The translations under genes and the position numbers were made by a program. Below are positions 7,374 through 13,687 of a stretch of 41,679 nt of DNA, piece after piece. The notes under the pieces were generated by a model that saw nothing but the letters and a program-made list of their open reading frames with translations, ran no database searches and had not been told where the DNA came from. The first letter of the stretch is position 1, and every line of letters starts with the position of its first letter. This stretch comes from Janthinobacterium sp. TND4EL3 (GTDB lineage: Bacteria > Pseudomonadota > Gammaproteobacteria > Burkholderiales > Burkholderiaceae_D): assembly GCF_900156175.1 (NCBI RefSeq), contig NZ_FTMV01000027.1, positions 1 to 41,679 of the forward strand, written 5' to 3'.

Positions 7374-7696
7374 TTGCTCATCCACTTGCGCAGCAGGCGC
7401 TTTTTCAGGGAGGCGCGTTCTTGCGGGTTGCGTCCCTTGTGATTGGCGATGCGATCCGCCGTGGCGGCCTGGCGCTTGACGGGCCAGTAGGAGCGGCCAT
7501 CCTTGCCCATCGACCAGACGCTGCTGGCCTGGTTTTCCAGCAGGGGCAGATGGGCGCTCAGGGCTTCGGGCGACGCGCTGGTCAGCGCCGTGCGCTCACG
7601 GGTGCGCCAGCGCTGATGCCAGAGCTTCTTGTCCTCGCGCTCGCTGCCGCAGGTCGTGTGCCCGACGATGGGTGTTTTGCGGCGGCTGCGGCTCAT
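7370..7696 (-). CDS. Unknown small basic protein
   Basis: A 108-aa, strongly basic protein (MSRSRRKTPIVGHTTCGSER at the start, LKKRLLRKWMSK at the end). It contains a WSMGKDGRSYWPVK segment. No catalytic signature or membrane segment is seen; the charge suggests nucleic-acid contact, which is only inference. It is the first clear gene of the four-gene operon leading to tnpR. Confidence 0.6.
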   Translation of the reverse strand: MSRSRRKTPIVGHTTCGSEREDKKLWHQRWRTRERTALTSASPEALSAHLPLLENQASSVWSMGKDGRSYWPVKRQAATADRIANHKGRNPQERASLKKRLLRKWMSK

Positions 7697-7950
7697 AACG
7701 TAGTGGTCTCCAAGAACATTCAGGACTGATCCCAGGCGTCGATGGTCAAGACCTGATCGGCAGGACAGGCGGCTACGCGGTCGGGAACTGGATGGTGTTC
7801 AGTCTCATGCCGACCCCATTCGATTGATCGCGTCGCTTGCGGCACGCTGCGACGCAAGGAGGTTTGCGACCTGGTTTAGCAGCCGTGTCCGCTGCATGTC
7901 TGTTACCTATCTCCCCGACCGCTCATTGGACCAACTCCAGAGATTGGGCT
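7697..7950. other. Intergenic stretch with one doubtful 41-aa frame
   Basis: The minus strand has a GTG-started 41-codon frame at 7720-7845 ending ADQVLTIDAWDQS, without a clear ribosome site. It may be a remnant of a longer gene. It also must contain the promoter for the tnpR operon, but no convincing -35/-10 pair could be picked. Nothing else is visible. Confidence 0.3.
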
Positions 7951-8307
7951 CTATCGCTCAGCCAATACGAAACCGGCATTGGCTGATGCCACAACCGAGA
8001 CGAACACAAATGGCTCGGTACCTGTATTTCGCGCCCCGTGCACTTGGCCCGGTCTTGCCACGGCTATCTCACCTTCCCTGAGGGCACGAACAATCCCATT
8101 GCCCTGAAAGTAATCAGCCATTCCCGACAAAACAGTCCACGTGTCTTGGCCGTGAGGATGAATGTGAGCCGCAATTTCCTGCCCGGGATGGACATGCCAA
8201 ACCACGATAATTGAGTCTCGGGTTTCAAGCACAACGGAACGAATAGGCTCGCCTTCGGACGGCTGAACATACTCGGCTACAGAAAATATTCTCGATTCAA
8301 CAGTCAT
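7951..8307 (-). CDS. Single-domain cupin protein
   Basis: A 118-aa small beta-barrel protein. Cupin motif 1 is seen as HVHPGQEIAAHIHPHGQDTW, carrying several possible metal-binding His, and motif 2 as PGQVHGARNTG. Starting at the ATG at 8305-8307 gives MTVESRIFSVAEY with a GAGGG ribosome site upstream; a GTG at 8325 is less likely. Such proteins bind metal or small ligands, or act as isomerases or dioxygenases. No substrate can be assigned. It lies between the tnpR operon and the toxin-antitoxin pair as accessory cargo. Confidence 0.75.
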   Translation of the reverse strand: MTVESRIFSVAEYVQPSEGEPIRSVVLETRDSIIVVWHVHPGQEIAAHIHPHGQDTWTVLSGMADYFQGNGIVRALREGEIAVARPGQVHGARNTGTEPFVFVSVVASANAGFVLAER

Positions 8308-8354
8308 CGGAGATCCCTCTTTCACAGTGCCCCCAGACAGGCTGGATATGAGTT

Positions 8355-8528
8355 CTAACTCGAATTTGAACGGGAGGCTGGTCGTGCGGTCGTGCAGTTG
8401 CCGATGAGCGTGTCGGCTGCTGCCTCCTTGCCCACCAGCGAACTCACGTCCGTTGCGGCCATCCAGAAGGTCTTGCCCGAGCGCGGCTCATAGGTCGCGG
8501 GATCGAACACGCCAGAGGGGCCGAACAT
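8355..8528 (-). pseudogene. 57-codon fragment, probably a decayed gene
   Basis: A frame starting MFGPSGVFDPATYEPRSGKT and continuing FWMAATDVSSLVGKEAA looks like a real protein segment, but it degenerates into low-complexity residues before its stop. One base of shift near 8400 would continue it as LHDRTTSLPFKFEL and run in frame into the leader of the cupin gene. I read it as a frameshifted fragment of an unidentified mobile-element gene. Confidence 0.35.
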
Positions 8529-8543
8529 CGGCGGCTTGATTGG

Positions 8544-8930
8544 TCATGGCTCCATGCCTTTGTCGTTACGGTCTTCATCGTCGGCATCCTGACGCACGGC
8601 GGGCAATTGCTGGAGCAACGCCGGCAGCCATTCCTGTACCGTCTCCCACACCACATCGAGGTTGATGTCGAAATAGCCGTGAGCCATGCGATTACGCATA
8701 TTGCGCATGCTGCGCCACGGCACGTCGGCATGCGCCTGGGTGAACTCGACGTAGCCATCCATCACCTTTGTGGCCGCCTCGCCGATGACGATCAGGCTCA
8801 TGATGACGGCCTGCTGGGTGCGCTTGTCGGCCAAGAAGTCGTCCTTGGCCATCCCTTCCACGAAGCTGCGCGCATCGGTTGCGGCCTGCTGAATGTGGTC
8901 GAGGTAATCGGGCAGGCGGTTCTCGCTCAT
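8544..8930 (-). CDS. hepT: HepT-type toxin (HEPN, DUF86)
   Basis: A 128-aa helical HEPN protein. The RNase-type signature is intact as MRNRMAHGYFDI (R-x4-H followed by Tyr) near residue 80. The N-terminal helix starts RLPDYLDHIQQAATDARSF, as usual for the DUF86 family. HEPN partners of MNT proteins act as toxins that cleave RNA and are inactivated by their cognate nucleotidyltransferase by AMPylation near this motif. Its ATG overlaps the stop of the MNT gene by 4 bp, giving the standard pair. It likely stabilises the mobile element. Confidence 0.85.
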   Translation of the reverse strand: MSENRLPDYLDHIQQAATDARSFVEGMAKDDFLADKRTQQAVIMSLIVIGEAATKVMDGYVEFTQAHADVPWRSMRNMRNRMAHGYFDINLDVVWETVQEWLPALLQQLPAVRQDADDEDRNDKGMEP

Positions 8931-9217
8931 ATCGGTTGCGCCTCCGCGAGCACCTTGGCCCGGAACTTCGGCGGCAGGTCGCCGGGAGTCAGCAGATCGA
9001 CGTCAACGCCGAGCAGCGATTTCAGTTCTTCTTCCAAATCGCCCAAGTCCAACAACGTGGCACCGGGCAGCGCATCGACCAACAGGTCGAGGTCGCTGCC
9101 ATCCCGGTCGGTGCCATGCAGCACCGAGCCGAAGACGCGCGGGTTCGCGGCGCGAAAGCGGCCTACCGCTTCACGCACTGCGCTTCGCTTCATGTCAAGC
9201 ACAACAGACGGTCGCAT
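8927..9217 (-). CDS. mntA: MntA-type nucleotidyltransferase antitoxin
   Basis: A roughly 96-aa minimal nucleotidyltransferase. The motif VFGSVLHGTDRDGSDLDLLV carries the GS and D-x-D residues that bind nucleotide and metal, with a third acidic position near VDVDLL. It is the antitoxin of the downstream HEPN gene, overlapping it at 8927-8930. Two in-frame ATG codons (9221-9223 and 9215-9217) are available; the second has AAGAAAGG at a normal distance and is preferred. Confidence 0.85.
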   Translation of the reverse strand: MRPSVVLDMKRSAVREAVGRFRAANPRVFGSVLHGTDRDGSDLDLLVDALPGATLLDLGDLEEELKSLLGVDVDLLTPGDLPPKFRAKVLAEAQPI

Positions 9218-9321
9218 GGGCATCCTTTCTTATCGAAACTCGTTGAGATGATATGCAATCAAGAATAGAATTTCAAGAACTATTTTCGAGAATCGCAATG
9301 CCTTGATTCCCGTGCCGCGCC

Positions 9322-9346
9322 TGTCACTTTCAGAAGGCGACAGCAC
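9322..9346 (+). repeat. Left 25-bp terminal repeat (IRi) of the Tn5053-family element
   Basis: It starts TGTCACTTTCAGAAGGCGAC, and a second TniA-site-like block, AAAGTCGACCGCACGG, follows at about 9357-9372. It matches the right end at 40844-40868 in 21 of 25 positions. Confidence 0.8.
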
Positions 9347-9385
9347 GAAATATCAAAAGTCGACCGCACGGTCTTTTCTGACGTT

Positions 9386-9423
9386 GGAGTCGCCTCAGAA
9401 AACGGAAAATAAAGCACGCTAAG
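9386..9423 (+). repeat. Relic Tn21-type 38-bp repeat beside merR
   Basis: GGAGTCGCCTCAGAAAACGG followed by AAAATAAAGCACGCTAAG differs at only two positions from the repeat at 5921-5958 and lies in the same orientation. It stands between the Tn5053-type end and merR, as the mer-side end does in Tn21. It is probably a fossil of the Tn21-like transposon from which the mer operon was captured. Confidence 0.8.
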
Positions 9424-9439
9424 GCGTAGTTCCCTCGGG

Positions 9440-9874
9440 CTACACCGCGTCCGCACTGCGCGGTTCTTTCTTCCCTTGCAGTGACGCAATCAGCGGGCAG
9501 GAAACGTTCCCCTTCCGCGCATGGCAGGCGCACACCAAATCAGACAGCACGGCCTCCATGCGCGCCAGGTCAGCCATCCTCTCGCGCACGTCCTTGAGCT
9601 TGTGCTCGGCCAGGCTGCTGGCTTCCTCGCAATGGGTGCCATCCTCCAGCCGCAGCAGCTCGGCGATCTCATCCAGGCTGAAGCCCAACCGCTGGGCTGA
9701 TTTCACGAAGCGCACCCGCGTTACATCCGTCTCGCCATAGCGGCGAATGCTGCCGTAAGGCTTGTCCGGTTCCGGGAGCAAGCCCTTGCGCTGATAGAAC
9801 CGGATGGTCTCCACATTGACCCCGGCCGTCCTGGCGAAAACGCCAATGGTCAGGTTCTCCAAATTGTTTTCCAT
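9440..9874 (-). CDS. merR: MerR, mercury-responsive activator/repressor
   Basis: A 144-aa MerR. The N-terminal winged HTH (LTIGVFARTAGVNVETIRFY, then QRKGLLPEPDKPYGSIRRY) is followed by the long dimer helix. The three mercury-binding cysteines are present: one in DGTHCEEA and two in CACHARKGNVSCPLIAS, of which the first Cys of the CAC stretch and the last are in register. Without Hg(II) it holds the mer promoter bent and silent; with Hg(II) it untwists it to allow transcription. It is divergent from merT and shares the operator at 9880-9910. Confidence 0.97.
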   Translation of the reverse strand: MENNLENLTIGVFARTAGVNVETIRFYQRKGLLPEPDKPYGSIRRYGETDVTRVRFVKSAQRLGFSLDEIAELLRLEDGTHCEEASSLAEHKLKDVRERMADLARMEAVLSDLVCACHARKGNVSCPLIASLQGKKEPRSADAV

Positions 9875-9879
9875 ATCGC

Positions 9880-9910
9880 TTGACTCCGTACATAACTACG
9901 GAAGTAAGCT
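9880..9910 (+). promoter_or_regulatory. mer operator-promoter (PmerT) bound by MerR
   Basis: TTGACT (9880-9885) and TAAGCT (9905-9910) are separated by 19 bp, the over-long spacer diagnostic of MerR-controlled promoters. The spacer holds the dyad TCCGTAC-ATAA-CTACGGA. It drives merTPFADE to the right and overlaps the merR promoter. Confidence 0.92.
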
Positions 9911-9945
9911 TAAGCTATCCAATTCAGATTCGAAAGGACAAACGT

Positions 9946-10296
9946 ATGTCTGAACCTCAAAACGGGCGCGGCGCGCTCTTCACTGGCGGGCTGGCCGCCA
10001 TCCTCGCCTCGGCTTGCTGCCTCGGGCCGCTGGTTCTGATCGCCTTGGGGTTCAGCGGCGCTTGGATCGGCAACTTGACGGTGTTGGAACCCTATCGCCC
10101 CATCTTTATCGGCGTGGCGCTGGTGGCGTTGTTCTTCGCCTGGCGGCGCATCTACCGGCCGTCAGCCGCCTGCAAACCGGGTGAGGTTTGCGCGATTCCC
10201 CAAGTGCGAGCTACTTACAAGCTCATTTTCTGGGGCGTGGCCGTGCTGGTTTTGGTCGCGCTCGGATTTCCCTACGTCGTGCCATTTTTCTATTGA
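9946..10296 (+). CDS. merT: MerT, mercuric ion membrane transporter
   Basis: A 116-aa inner-membrane protein with three membrane helices. The paired cysteines SACCLGPL in helix 1 (residues 24-25) take Hg(II) from MerP. The second cysteine pair (ACKPGEVC, about residues 76 and 82) faces the cytoplasm and hands the ion to MerA. The ATG at 9946 follows GAAAGGA; an open frame further upstream runs through the promoter and is not used. It is the first gene of the operon. Confidence 0.97.
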   Translation: MSEPQNGRGALFTGGLAAILASACCLGPLVLIALGFSGAWIGNLTVLEPYRPIFIGVALVALFFAWRRIYRPSAACKPGEVCAIPQVRATYKLIFWGVAVLVLVALGFPYVVPFFY

Positions 10297-10311
10297 TCAC
10301 AGGAGTTCACC

Positions 10312-10587
10312 ATGAAAAAGCTGCTTTCCGCCCTTGCCCTCGCTGCCGTTGTTGCCCCCGTGTGGGCCGCCACCCAGACCGTTACGCTGTCCGTACCGGG
10401 CATGACCTGCTCGGCCTGTCCGATCACTGTCAAGAAGGCGATTTCCAAGGTCGATGGCGTCAGTAAAGTTGACGTGACCTTCGAGACGCGCGAAGCGGTG
10501 GTCACCTTCGATGATGCCAAGACCAGCGTGCAGAAACTGACCAAGGCTACCGAGGATGCGGGCTACCCATCATCAGTCAAGAACTGA
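10312..10587 (+). CDS. merP: MerP, periplasmic mercuric ion scavenger
   Basis: A 91-aa protein with a Sec signal peptide (MKKLLSALALAAVVAPVWA) and a ferredoxin-like heavy-metal-associated domain carrying GMTCSACPITVKKA. The two Cys bind Hg(II) in the periplasm and pass it to MerT. It follows merT by 15 bp with an AGGAG ribosome site. Confidence 0.97.
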   Translation: MKKLLSALALAAVVAPVWAATQTVTLSVPGMTCSACPITVKKAISKVDGVSKVDVTFETREAVVTFDDAKTSVQKLTKATEDAGYPSSVKN

Positions 10588-10589
10588 TC

Positions 10590-10835
10590 ATGAAAGACCC
10601 GAAGACACTGCTGCGGGTCAGCATCATTGGCACAACCCTCGTGGCGCTGTGTTGCTTCACCCCTGTTCTGGTCATTTTGCTCGGTGTGGTCGGCTTGTCC
10701 GCGCTGACCGGCTATCTGGACTATGTGCTGCTGCCTGCGCTGGCGATTTTCATCGGCTTGACCATCTACGCCATCCAACGAAAACGCCAAGCCGATGCCT
10801 GCTGCACCCCGAAATTCAATGGAGTAAAAAAATGA
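10590..10835 (+). CDS. merF: MerF, small mercuric ion transporter
   Basis: An 81-aa protein with two membrane helices. The vicinal pair ALCCFTP lies in helix 1 (about residues 21-22) and the second pair DACCTPK near the C-terminus (about 70-72). This is the MerF pattern, an additional Hg(II) uptake route, rather than the four-helix MerC. It overlaps merA by ATGA at 10832-10835. Confidence 0.95.
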   Translation: MKDPKTLLRVSIIGTTLVALCCFTPVLVILLGVVGLSALTGYLDYVLLPALAIFIGLTIYAIQRKRQADACCTPKFNGVKK

Positions 10836-12478
10836 CCGAAATCACCGTGAATGGCATGACCTGCACATCCTGCGCCACCCATGTCAAAGATGCTTTGGAA
10901 AAGATTCCCGGCGTGAATGCCGCTGTGGTGTCCTATCCAGAAAGCCGCGCGCAAGTCATGGCAGACACCGCCGTGAGCCACAACCAACTGCTGGCCGCCA
11001 TCGCCGCATTGGGTTATCAAGGCTCGATCCGGGTTGGTGATTTCAAAGATGAACCAAAAATCCGTGATGCACTTGAGGGCGCCGGTTTGCATATCGCCAT
11101 CATTGGCAGCGGCGGGGCCGCGATGGCGGCGGCGCTGAAGGCCGTCGAGCAAGGCGCGACGGTCACGCTGATCGAACGCGGCACCATCGGCGGCACCTGC
11201 GTCAATATCGGCTGTGTGCCGTCCAAGATCATGATCCGCGCTGCCCATATTGCCCATCTGCGCCGGGAAAGTCCGTTCGACGGCGGTATTGCGGCAACTG
11301 TGCCTGCGATTGACCGCAGCAAACTGCTGGCCCAGCAGCAGGCCCGTGTCGATGAACTGCGGCACGCCAAATACGAAGGCATCCTGGACGGCAATCCAGC
11401 CATCACCGTTTTGCACGGTGAAGCGCGTTTCAAGGACGACCAGAGCCTGGTCGTCCGTTTGAACGAGGGTAGCGAGCGCGAGGTAACGTTCGACCGCTGC
11501 CTGGTCGCCACCGGTGCCAGTCCGGCCGTGCCGCCGATTCCGGGCCTGAAAGAGTCACCCTACTGGACTTCCACCGAAGCGCTTGTCAGCGACACCATTC
11601 CCGCACGCCTGGCCGTGATCGGTTCGTCGGTGGTGGCGTTGGAACTGGCGCAAGCCTTTGCCCGGCTCGGCAGCCAGGTCACGATCCTGGCACGCAGCAC
11701 CTTGTTCTTCCGGGAAGACCCGGCCATCGGCGAGGCCGTGACAGCCGCTTTCCGCGCCGAGGGCATCGAGGTGCTGGAGCACACGCAAGCCAGCCAGGTC
11801 GCCCATGTGAACGGCGAATTCGTGCTGACCACCGGACACGGTGAATTGCGCGCTGACAAGTTGCTGGTTGCCACCGGTCGGGCACCGAATACGCGCAGCC
11901 TCGCGCTGGACGCGGCGGGGGTCACTGTCAATGCGCAAGGGGCCATCGTTATCGACCAAGGCATGCGCACGAGCAACCCGAACATCTACGCGGCCGGCGA
12001 CTGCACCGACCAGCCGCAGTTCGTCTACGTGGCAGCGGCCGCCGGCACCCGTGCCGCGATCAACATGACCGGCGGCGACGCAGCCCTCAATCTGACCGCG
12101 ATGCCGGCAGTGGTGTTCACCGACCCGCAAGTCGCCACCGTGGGCTACAGCGAGGCGGAAGCGCACCACGATGGCATCGAGACCGACAGTCGCACGCTGA
12201 CACTCGACAACGTTCCGCGAGCGCTTGCCAACTTCGACACACGCGGCTTCATCAAGCTGGTCATCGAGGAAGGTAGCGGACGGCTCATCGGCGTGCAGGC
12301 GGTGGCCCCGGAAGCGGGCGAACTGATCCAGACGGCGGTGCTCGCCATCCGCAACCGCATGACGGTGCAGGAACTGGCCGACCAGTTGTTCCCCTACCTG
12401 ACAATGGTCGAGGGGTTGAAGCTTGCGGCGCAGACCTTCAACAAGGACGTGAAGCAGCTTTCCTGCTGCGCTGGATAA
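10832..12478 (+). CDS. merA: MerA, mercuric reductase
   Basis: A 548-aa flavoprotein that reduces Hg(II) to Hg(0) with NADPH in the cytoplasm. The N-terminal metal-binding domain holds GMTCTSCATHV. The FAD-binding region is GSGGAAMAAALKAVEQGA, and the redox-active pair is in GGTCVNIGCVPSKIM. NADPH-binding and dimer domains follow, and the C-terminal Cys pair of the partner active site is at the very end (QLSCCAG). The start used here, MTEITVNGMTC, is preceded by GGAG and coupled to merF. Confidence 0.98.
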   Translation: MTEITVNGMTCTSCATHVKDALEKIPGVNAAVVSYPESRAQVMADTAVSHNQLLAAIAALGYQGSIRVGDFKDEPKIRDALEGAGLHIAIIGSGGAAMAAALKAVEQGATVTLIERGTIGGTCVNIGCVPSKIMIRAAHIAHLRRESPFDGGIAATVPAIDRSKLLAQQQARVDELRHAKYEGILDGNPAITVLHGEARFKDDQSLVVRLNEGSEREVTFDRCLVATGASPAVPPIPGLKESPYWTSTEALVSDTIPARLAVIGSSVVALELAQAFARLGSQVTILARSTLFFREDPAIGEAVTAAFRAEGIEVLEHTQASQVAHVNGEFVLTTGHGELRADKLLVATGRAPNTRSLALDAAGVTVNAQGAIVIDQGMRTSNPNIYAAGDCTDQPQFVYVAAAAGTRAAINMTGGDAALNLTAMPAVVFTDPQVATVGYSEAEAHHDGIETDSRTLTLDNVPRALANFDTRGFIKLVIEEGSGRLIGVQAVAPEAGELIQTAVLAIRNRMTVQELADQLFPYLTMVEGLKLAAQTFNKDVKQLSCCAG

Positions 12479-12494
12479 AAAAAGGAGGTTTTCA

Positions 12495-12860
12495 ATGAGC
12501 GCCTACACCGTGTCCCGGCTGGCCCTTGATGCCGGGGTGAGCGTGCATATCGTGCGCGACTACCTGCTGCGCGGATTTCTGCGTCCGGTGGCGTGCACCC
12601 CGGGCGGCTATGGCCTGTTCGATGATGCCGCCTTGCAACGGCTGTGCTTCGTGCGGGCGGCCTTCGAGGCGGGCATCGGCCTGGACGCGCTGGCGCGGCT
12701 GTGCCGGGCGCTGGATGCTGCGGACGGCGATGAAGCGGCCGCGCAGCTTGCCGTTCTGCGCCAGTTCGTCGAGCGTCGGCGCGAAGCGTTGGCCGATCTG
12801 GAGGTGCAGTTGGCCACCATGCCGACCGAGCCGGCACAGCACGCGGAGAGTCTGCCATGA
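12495..12860 (+). CDS. merD: MerD, secondary regulator of the mer operon
   Basis: A 121-aa MerR-like protein. The HTH lies at the N-terminus (YTVSRLALDAGVSVHIVRDY), followed by a helical region, but without the Hg-binding Cys set of MerR. MerD displaces Hg-bound MerR from the operator and switches the operon off. A strong AAAGGAGG site precedes it. Its end overlaps merE by 4 bp. Confidence 0.95.
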   Translation: MSAYTVSRLALDAGVSVHIVRDYLLRGFLRPVACTPGGYGLFDDAALQRLCFVRAAFEAGIGLDALARLCRALDAADGDEAAAQLAVLRQFVERRREALADLEVQLATMPTEPAQHAESLP

Positions 12861-13093
12861 ACAGCCCCGAGCGCTTGCCGTCCGAGACGCACAAACCGAT
12901 CACCGGCTACCTGTGGGGCGCGCTGGCCGTGCTCACCTGTCCCTGCCATTTGCCGATTCTCGCCATTGTGCTGGCCGGCACGACGGCCGGCGCGTTCATC
13001 GGAGAGTACTGGGGTATCGCAGCCCTCACGCTGACCGGTTTGTTCGTCCTGTCTGTGACACGACTGCTGCGGGCCTTCAAAGATCGATCATGA
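12857..13093 (+). CDS. merE: MerE, mercury (and methylmercury) uptake membrane protein
   Basis: A 78-aa protein with two membrane helices. The first carries LTCPCHLPILAI, whose two Cys match the MerE signature, and the second runs WGIAALTLTGLFVLSVT. It is the last mer gene, coupled to merD at 12857-12860, and is followed after about 50 bp by the convergent tniR tail. Confidence 0.95.
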   Translation: MNSPERLPSETHKPITGYLWGALAVLTCPCHLPILAIVLAGTTAGAFIGEYWGIAALTLTGLFVLSVTRLLRAFKDRS

Positions 13094-13145
13094 GCGCTTC
13101 CCATTGAGACAAACCACGCTGTCGCTACGTTGCCTCATGCCGGCA

Positions 13146-13316
13146 TCAAATTCGGCTGAGTAGCTTCTCGCCATCTGGACGTAGCTCACCCTTGGGTGAA
13201 ACATGCCGATACAGGGTCTGCCGCGTGACGCCAAGTTCCTGGCACAGGTCGCCGACCTTGGTCTCTGGCTGACCCATTGCCGCCATCGCCAGCCGCAGCT
13301 TGGCGGCGGTCATCTT
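13146..13316 (-). pseudogene. tniR: 3' part of tniR, cut by the 23-kb transposon
   Basis: The minus strand encodes the resolvase C-terminus from MTAAKLRLAMAAMG through an HTH (LCQELGVTRQTLYRHV) to LLSRI and a TGA stop at 13146-13148. The first five bases (13312-13316) are the duplicated target ATCTT. Joined to 36412-36860 with one copy of the duplication removed, it makes a 204-residue frame. It has no start of its own. Confidence 0.92.
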
Positions 13317-13354
13317 GGCGCGAATAGGGAAAACGGAAAAAATCGGGCGCTAAG
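13317..13354 (+). repeat. Left 38-bp end of the inner transposon, with target duplication
   Basis: It starts GGCGCGAATAGGGAAAACGG and ends TCGGGCGCTAAG. It differs from the right end only at positions 3 and 6. The preceding ATCTT (13312-13316) is one copy of the target duplication. Confidence 0.93.
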
Positions 13355-13420
13355 CCCGGCTACCGATCCTCGAGTCTCGCGGCAGCGAGTAATTTTCCTC
13401 GACGACTTCCAGGTACAGCG

Positions 13421-13639
13421 ATTGGGCAACGGTTTGATCAGGTCCTTTGGGGTATGCAGACACAGGCGGCCGGTGCGTTTCAAATCGCAGCCACGATGAC
13501 ACAACTGACCGATGCGTCTTGCCAGAGCGTCGAGTCGCTCAAGGCCACAAGCGAGGGCGTTCAAAAACTACAGTGCGCGGCCAGTGGCTTGCACGCGTCA
13601 ATCGTAACTTTCTCGTTGTCCGTACAGGGGAAACCATAG
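13421..13639 (+). pseudogene. C-terminal remnant of a methyl-accepting chemotaxis protein
   Basis: The plus strand encodes IGQRFDQVLWGMQTQAAGAF, then MTQLTDASCQSVESLKATSE and ASGLHASIVTFSLS, the coiled-coil tail usual at the end of chemoreceptor signalling domains. The stop TAG is at 13637-13639, just inside a Tn3-like repeat starting at 13627. No receptor body lies upstream, because the transposon end is less than 70 bp away. It is a truncated fragment, converging on the CheW-like gene. It fills most of the otherwise empty 13355-13687 stretch. Confidence 0.6.
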
Positions 13640-13663
13640 TTTTCGGGGAAATAGCACGTTAAG
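13627..13663 (+). repeat. Solitary Tn3-like terminal repeat inside the cargo
   Basis: GGGGAAACCATAGTTTTCGG followed by GGAAATAGCACGTTAAG has the G-run start and CACGTTAAG finish of Tn3-family ends. It lies exactly where the chemoreceptor remnant loses similarity to its family. Its partner was not found by eye in the window. Confidence 0.4.
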
Positions 13664-13687
13664 CCTACGGGAAAAGGACAATGAATG

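Noticed and set aside
9880..10296. A longer MerT starting at 9880
   Set aside because: The extra residues would be encoded by the mer operator-promoter. The ATG at 9946 has a ribosome site and gives the standard length.
10556..12478. A MerA extended by about 90 residues
   Set aside because: The extension lies over merF in another frame; the ATG at 10832 gives the known N-terminal metal domain.
13454..13639. A separate 61-aa gene
   Set aside because: The similarity to chemoreceptor tails starts upstream of its ATG and ends at a transposon-like repeat. It is a fragment, not a gene.
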